DNA from: an uncultured Chloracidobacterium sp.
GTDB taxonomy: Bacteria; Acidobacteriota; Blastocatellia; Pyrinomonadales; Pyrinomonadaceae
Direction of reading: 5' to 3'
DNA length: 21,377 nt
Assembly: GCA_937941715.1 (NCBI GenBank)
Contig: CALDGX010000075.1
Coordinates: 1-21,377, forward strand
The notes under the pieces were generated by a model. That model ran no database searches. It had not been told where the DNA came from and saw only the letters and a program-made list of their open reading frames with translations. Below, piece by piece: positions 20,427-21,377 of this stretch. The stretch's first letter is position 1. Every line of letters starts with the position of its first letter. Both the position numbers and the translations under genes were made by a program.

Positions 20427-21053
20427 TCAACCGGCCTTGCGGGCAACATCACGAAAACTCTCGCCGCGAAAAAATGCCCCGACGGCCCGGATCATCCGCA
20501 TTACGGCTCGAAATATCTTTGGAAAGAACCAAATGAAAGCGAGCACAAAAATTCCGAGGATCGCCATTATGATAAACGGAGCGAAAACGGCCAGAAGCGT
20601 GCCGACAAATGCGATGACGTCTTCAACCAGCGACAGAACCCAATTTGAAACCGGTTCGGGTGAAAGGTTGGCACCGATCCGCGCCGCGGCCTTGGTCCCG
20701 TGCGATGCAAAGGCTAGCCCGCCGCCGACGAGTGCGGCCGGAATATAGACGCTCGGGTCAAGCTGATTGGTAGCGGCGTATGCGACAATGACACCGGCAG
20801 GCACGCGGATGAAGGTGTGAACGACATCCCAGACGCTGTCAACGTAAGGTATCTTGTCGGCAAAAAACTCGATCAGGTAAAGTCCGCCCGCAAATCCGAT
20901 GATCCACCAGTTGTCGAGCACATCCAGGCCGCCCGGCAGTTTGACCGAACCGAATTTCTGCAAGAGCCCGAGGACCGAGACCGTAGCATACAGATTAATG
21001 CCCGATGTCCACGCTGATCCGAGTGCCAAACTGAGTGTTGAGAACCATTCCAT
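20427..21053 (-). CDS. DUF4126 membrane protein
   Basis: The protein has 208 residues with a strong Shine-Dalgarno sequence (AAAGGAGA, about seven bases upstream). Family features are 'GSAWTSGINLYATVSVLGLL' at the N-terminus, 'DNWWIIGFAGGLYLIEFFADK', 'YVDSVWDVVHTFIRVPAGV', 'GGGLAFASHGTKAAARIGANL' and 'EPVSNWVLSLVEDV', with about five membrane helices. DUF4126 has no established function. A Lys/Arg-rich amphipathic C-terminus ('FRAVMRMIRAVGAFFRGESF') probably lies on the cytoplasmic membrane surface. It is 24 bases downstream of the sigma-54 activator gene and 45 bases upstream of the DUF4349 gene, so it may share a transcript with both. Confidence 0.9.
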   Translation of the reverse strand: MEWFSTLSLALGSAWTSGINLYATVSVLGLLQKFGSVKLPGGLDVLDNWWIIGFAGGLYLIEFFADKIPYVDSVWDVVHTFIRVPAGVIVAYAATNQLDPSVYIPAALVGGGLAFASHGTKAAARIGANLSPEPVSNWVLSLVEDVIAFVGTLLAVFAPFIIMAILGIFVLAFIWFFPKIFRAVMRMIRAVGAFFRGESFRDVARKAG

Positions 21054-21077
21054 CGCGTTTCTCCTTTCGAGATTGCC

Positions 21078-21377
21078 TTACGAGTTTTCGTTGTCGCCTG
21101 TTCCGGAATCGTCATCCTTTTTGACGCCAAATTTTTCGAGCCGATATTGGAGTGTCCTAAACGTCAAACCCAGCAGTTTTGCGGATTTAGTGATGTTGTT
21201 GTCCGTCCTTTCCATTGCCTGCATTATTAGGCTGCGTTCGACATCCTCCCAGTTGACGCCCTGCGGAGGCAGGATGAACAGATCGGATCCCGACCCTGCT
21301 GATGTCGCCTGAATGCGGCCGCCGCGATCCGTAAACATCTCGGGCGGAAGGTCATCATTGGTGATCGTGTCGTTCTC
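21078..21377 (-). CDS. Sigma-54-dependent (NtrC-family) regulator, C-terminal fragment
   Basis: The frame is open to the right edge and gives 99 C-terminal residues; the receiver and AAA+ domains lie outside. The first visible residues 'ENDTITNDDLPPEM' match the end of the AAA+/linker region of NtrC-type activators. A linker of about 35 residues leads to a Fis-type helix-turn-helix: 'DVERSLIMQAMERTDNNITK', 'SAKLLGLTFRTLQYRLEKFG', followed by a short acidic tail. Such proteins bind enhancer-like sites and activate sigma-54 promoters, usually under a histidine kinase. The ATG at 21338 is internal. No sigma-54 promoter consensus was recognised in this window. Confidence 0.9.
   Translation of the reverse strand, partial: ENDTITNDDLPPEMFTDRGGRIQATSAGSGSDLFILPPQGVNWEDVERSLIMQAMERTDNNITKSAKLLGLTFRTLQYRLEKFGVKKDDDSGTGDNENS

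Noticed and set aside
1..21377. Mobile element, CRISPR array, tRNA/rRNA or phage genes
   Set aside because: No transposase, integrase, direct-repeat array, cloverleaf or rRNA sequence was recognised; gene style is uniform across the window.

Overview
The window looks like a chromosomal segment of a Gram-negative Acidobacteriota bacterium, probably class Blastocatellia. This is inference from gene content and style: the 3' end of an Oar-like TonB-dependent receptor ending in Phe, a Kdo transferase (so an outer membrane with Kdo-type lipid A is expected), a DUF4129/DUF4350/MoxR block, a Ser/Thr kinase-like protein with a Pro/Thr-rich tail, and moderately high GC. There are no mobile elements, CRISPR arrays, rRNA or tRNA genes that I can see. 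Coding density is very high and many genes touch or overlap.

Left part, plus strand (1-6974). A truncated outer-membrane receptor ends in a clear intrinsic terminator. A tight six-gene operon follows: polytopic membrane protein, DUF4129 protein, DUF4350 protein, TSUP-family permease, MoxR AAA+ ATPase and an exported ankyrin-repeat protein. Gaps are -1 to about 9 bases. This resembles the widespread MoxR/DUF58/DUF4129 membrane assemblies, but no DUF58 gene is present; the ankyrin gene sits where DUF58 would often be.

Middle, minus strand (6977-13622). A membrane-anchored kinase homologue converges on the ankyrin gene and has lost the HRD aspartate, so it is a predicted pseudokinase. To its right, transcribed leftward, is waaA (Kdo transferase) - family 2 glycosyltransferase - atpZ-like - atpI-like - atpB - atpE, ending in a hairpin terminator. 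This is an F0-only ATP synthase cluster with no b, delta or F1 subunits in the window, packed directly behind two envelope glycosyltransferase genes.

Right part, minus strand (13701-21377). In transcription order from the right edge: the C-terminus of a sigma-54 activator (Fis-type HTH), a DUF4126 membrane protein, a DUF4349 lipoprotein, a small two-helix membrane protein, a GT1/GT28-like glycosyltransferase, a beta-carbonic anhydrase, an exported PEP-synthase-like protein with swapped domain order, a TPR lipoprotein overlapping it by 4 bases, a small secreted beta-rich protein and elongation factor P.

The most interesting points are the exported, domain-permuted ATP-grasp/phosphohistidine protein with its coupled TPR lipoprotein; three proteins with substitutions at catalytic or functional-tip residues (pseudokinase HGG, WaaA Gln36, EF-P Asn33); and the F0-only cluster, whose c subunit has a signal-peptide-like leader and a partial Na+-site signature. 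All functional statements rest on motif reading; no database search was run.
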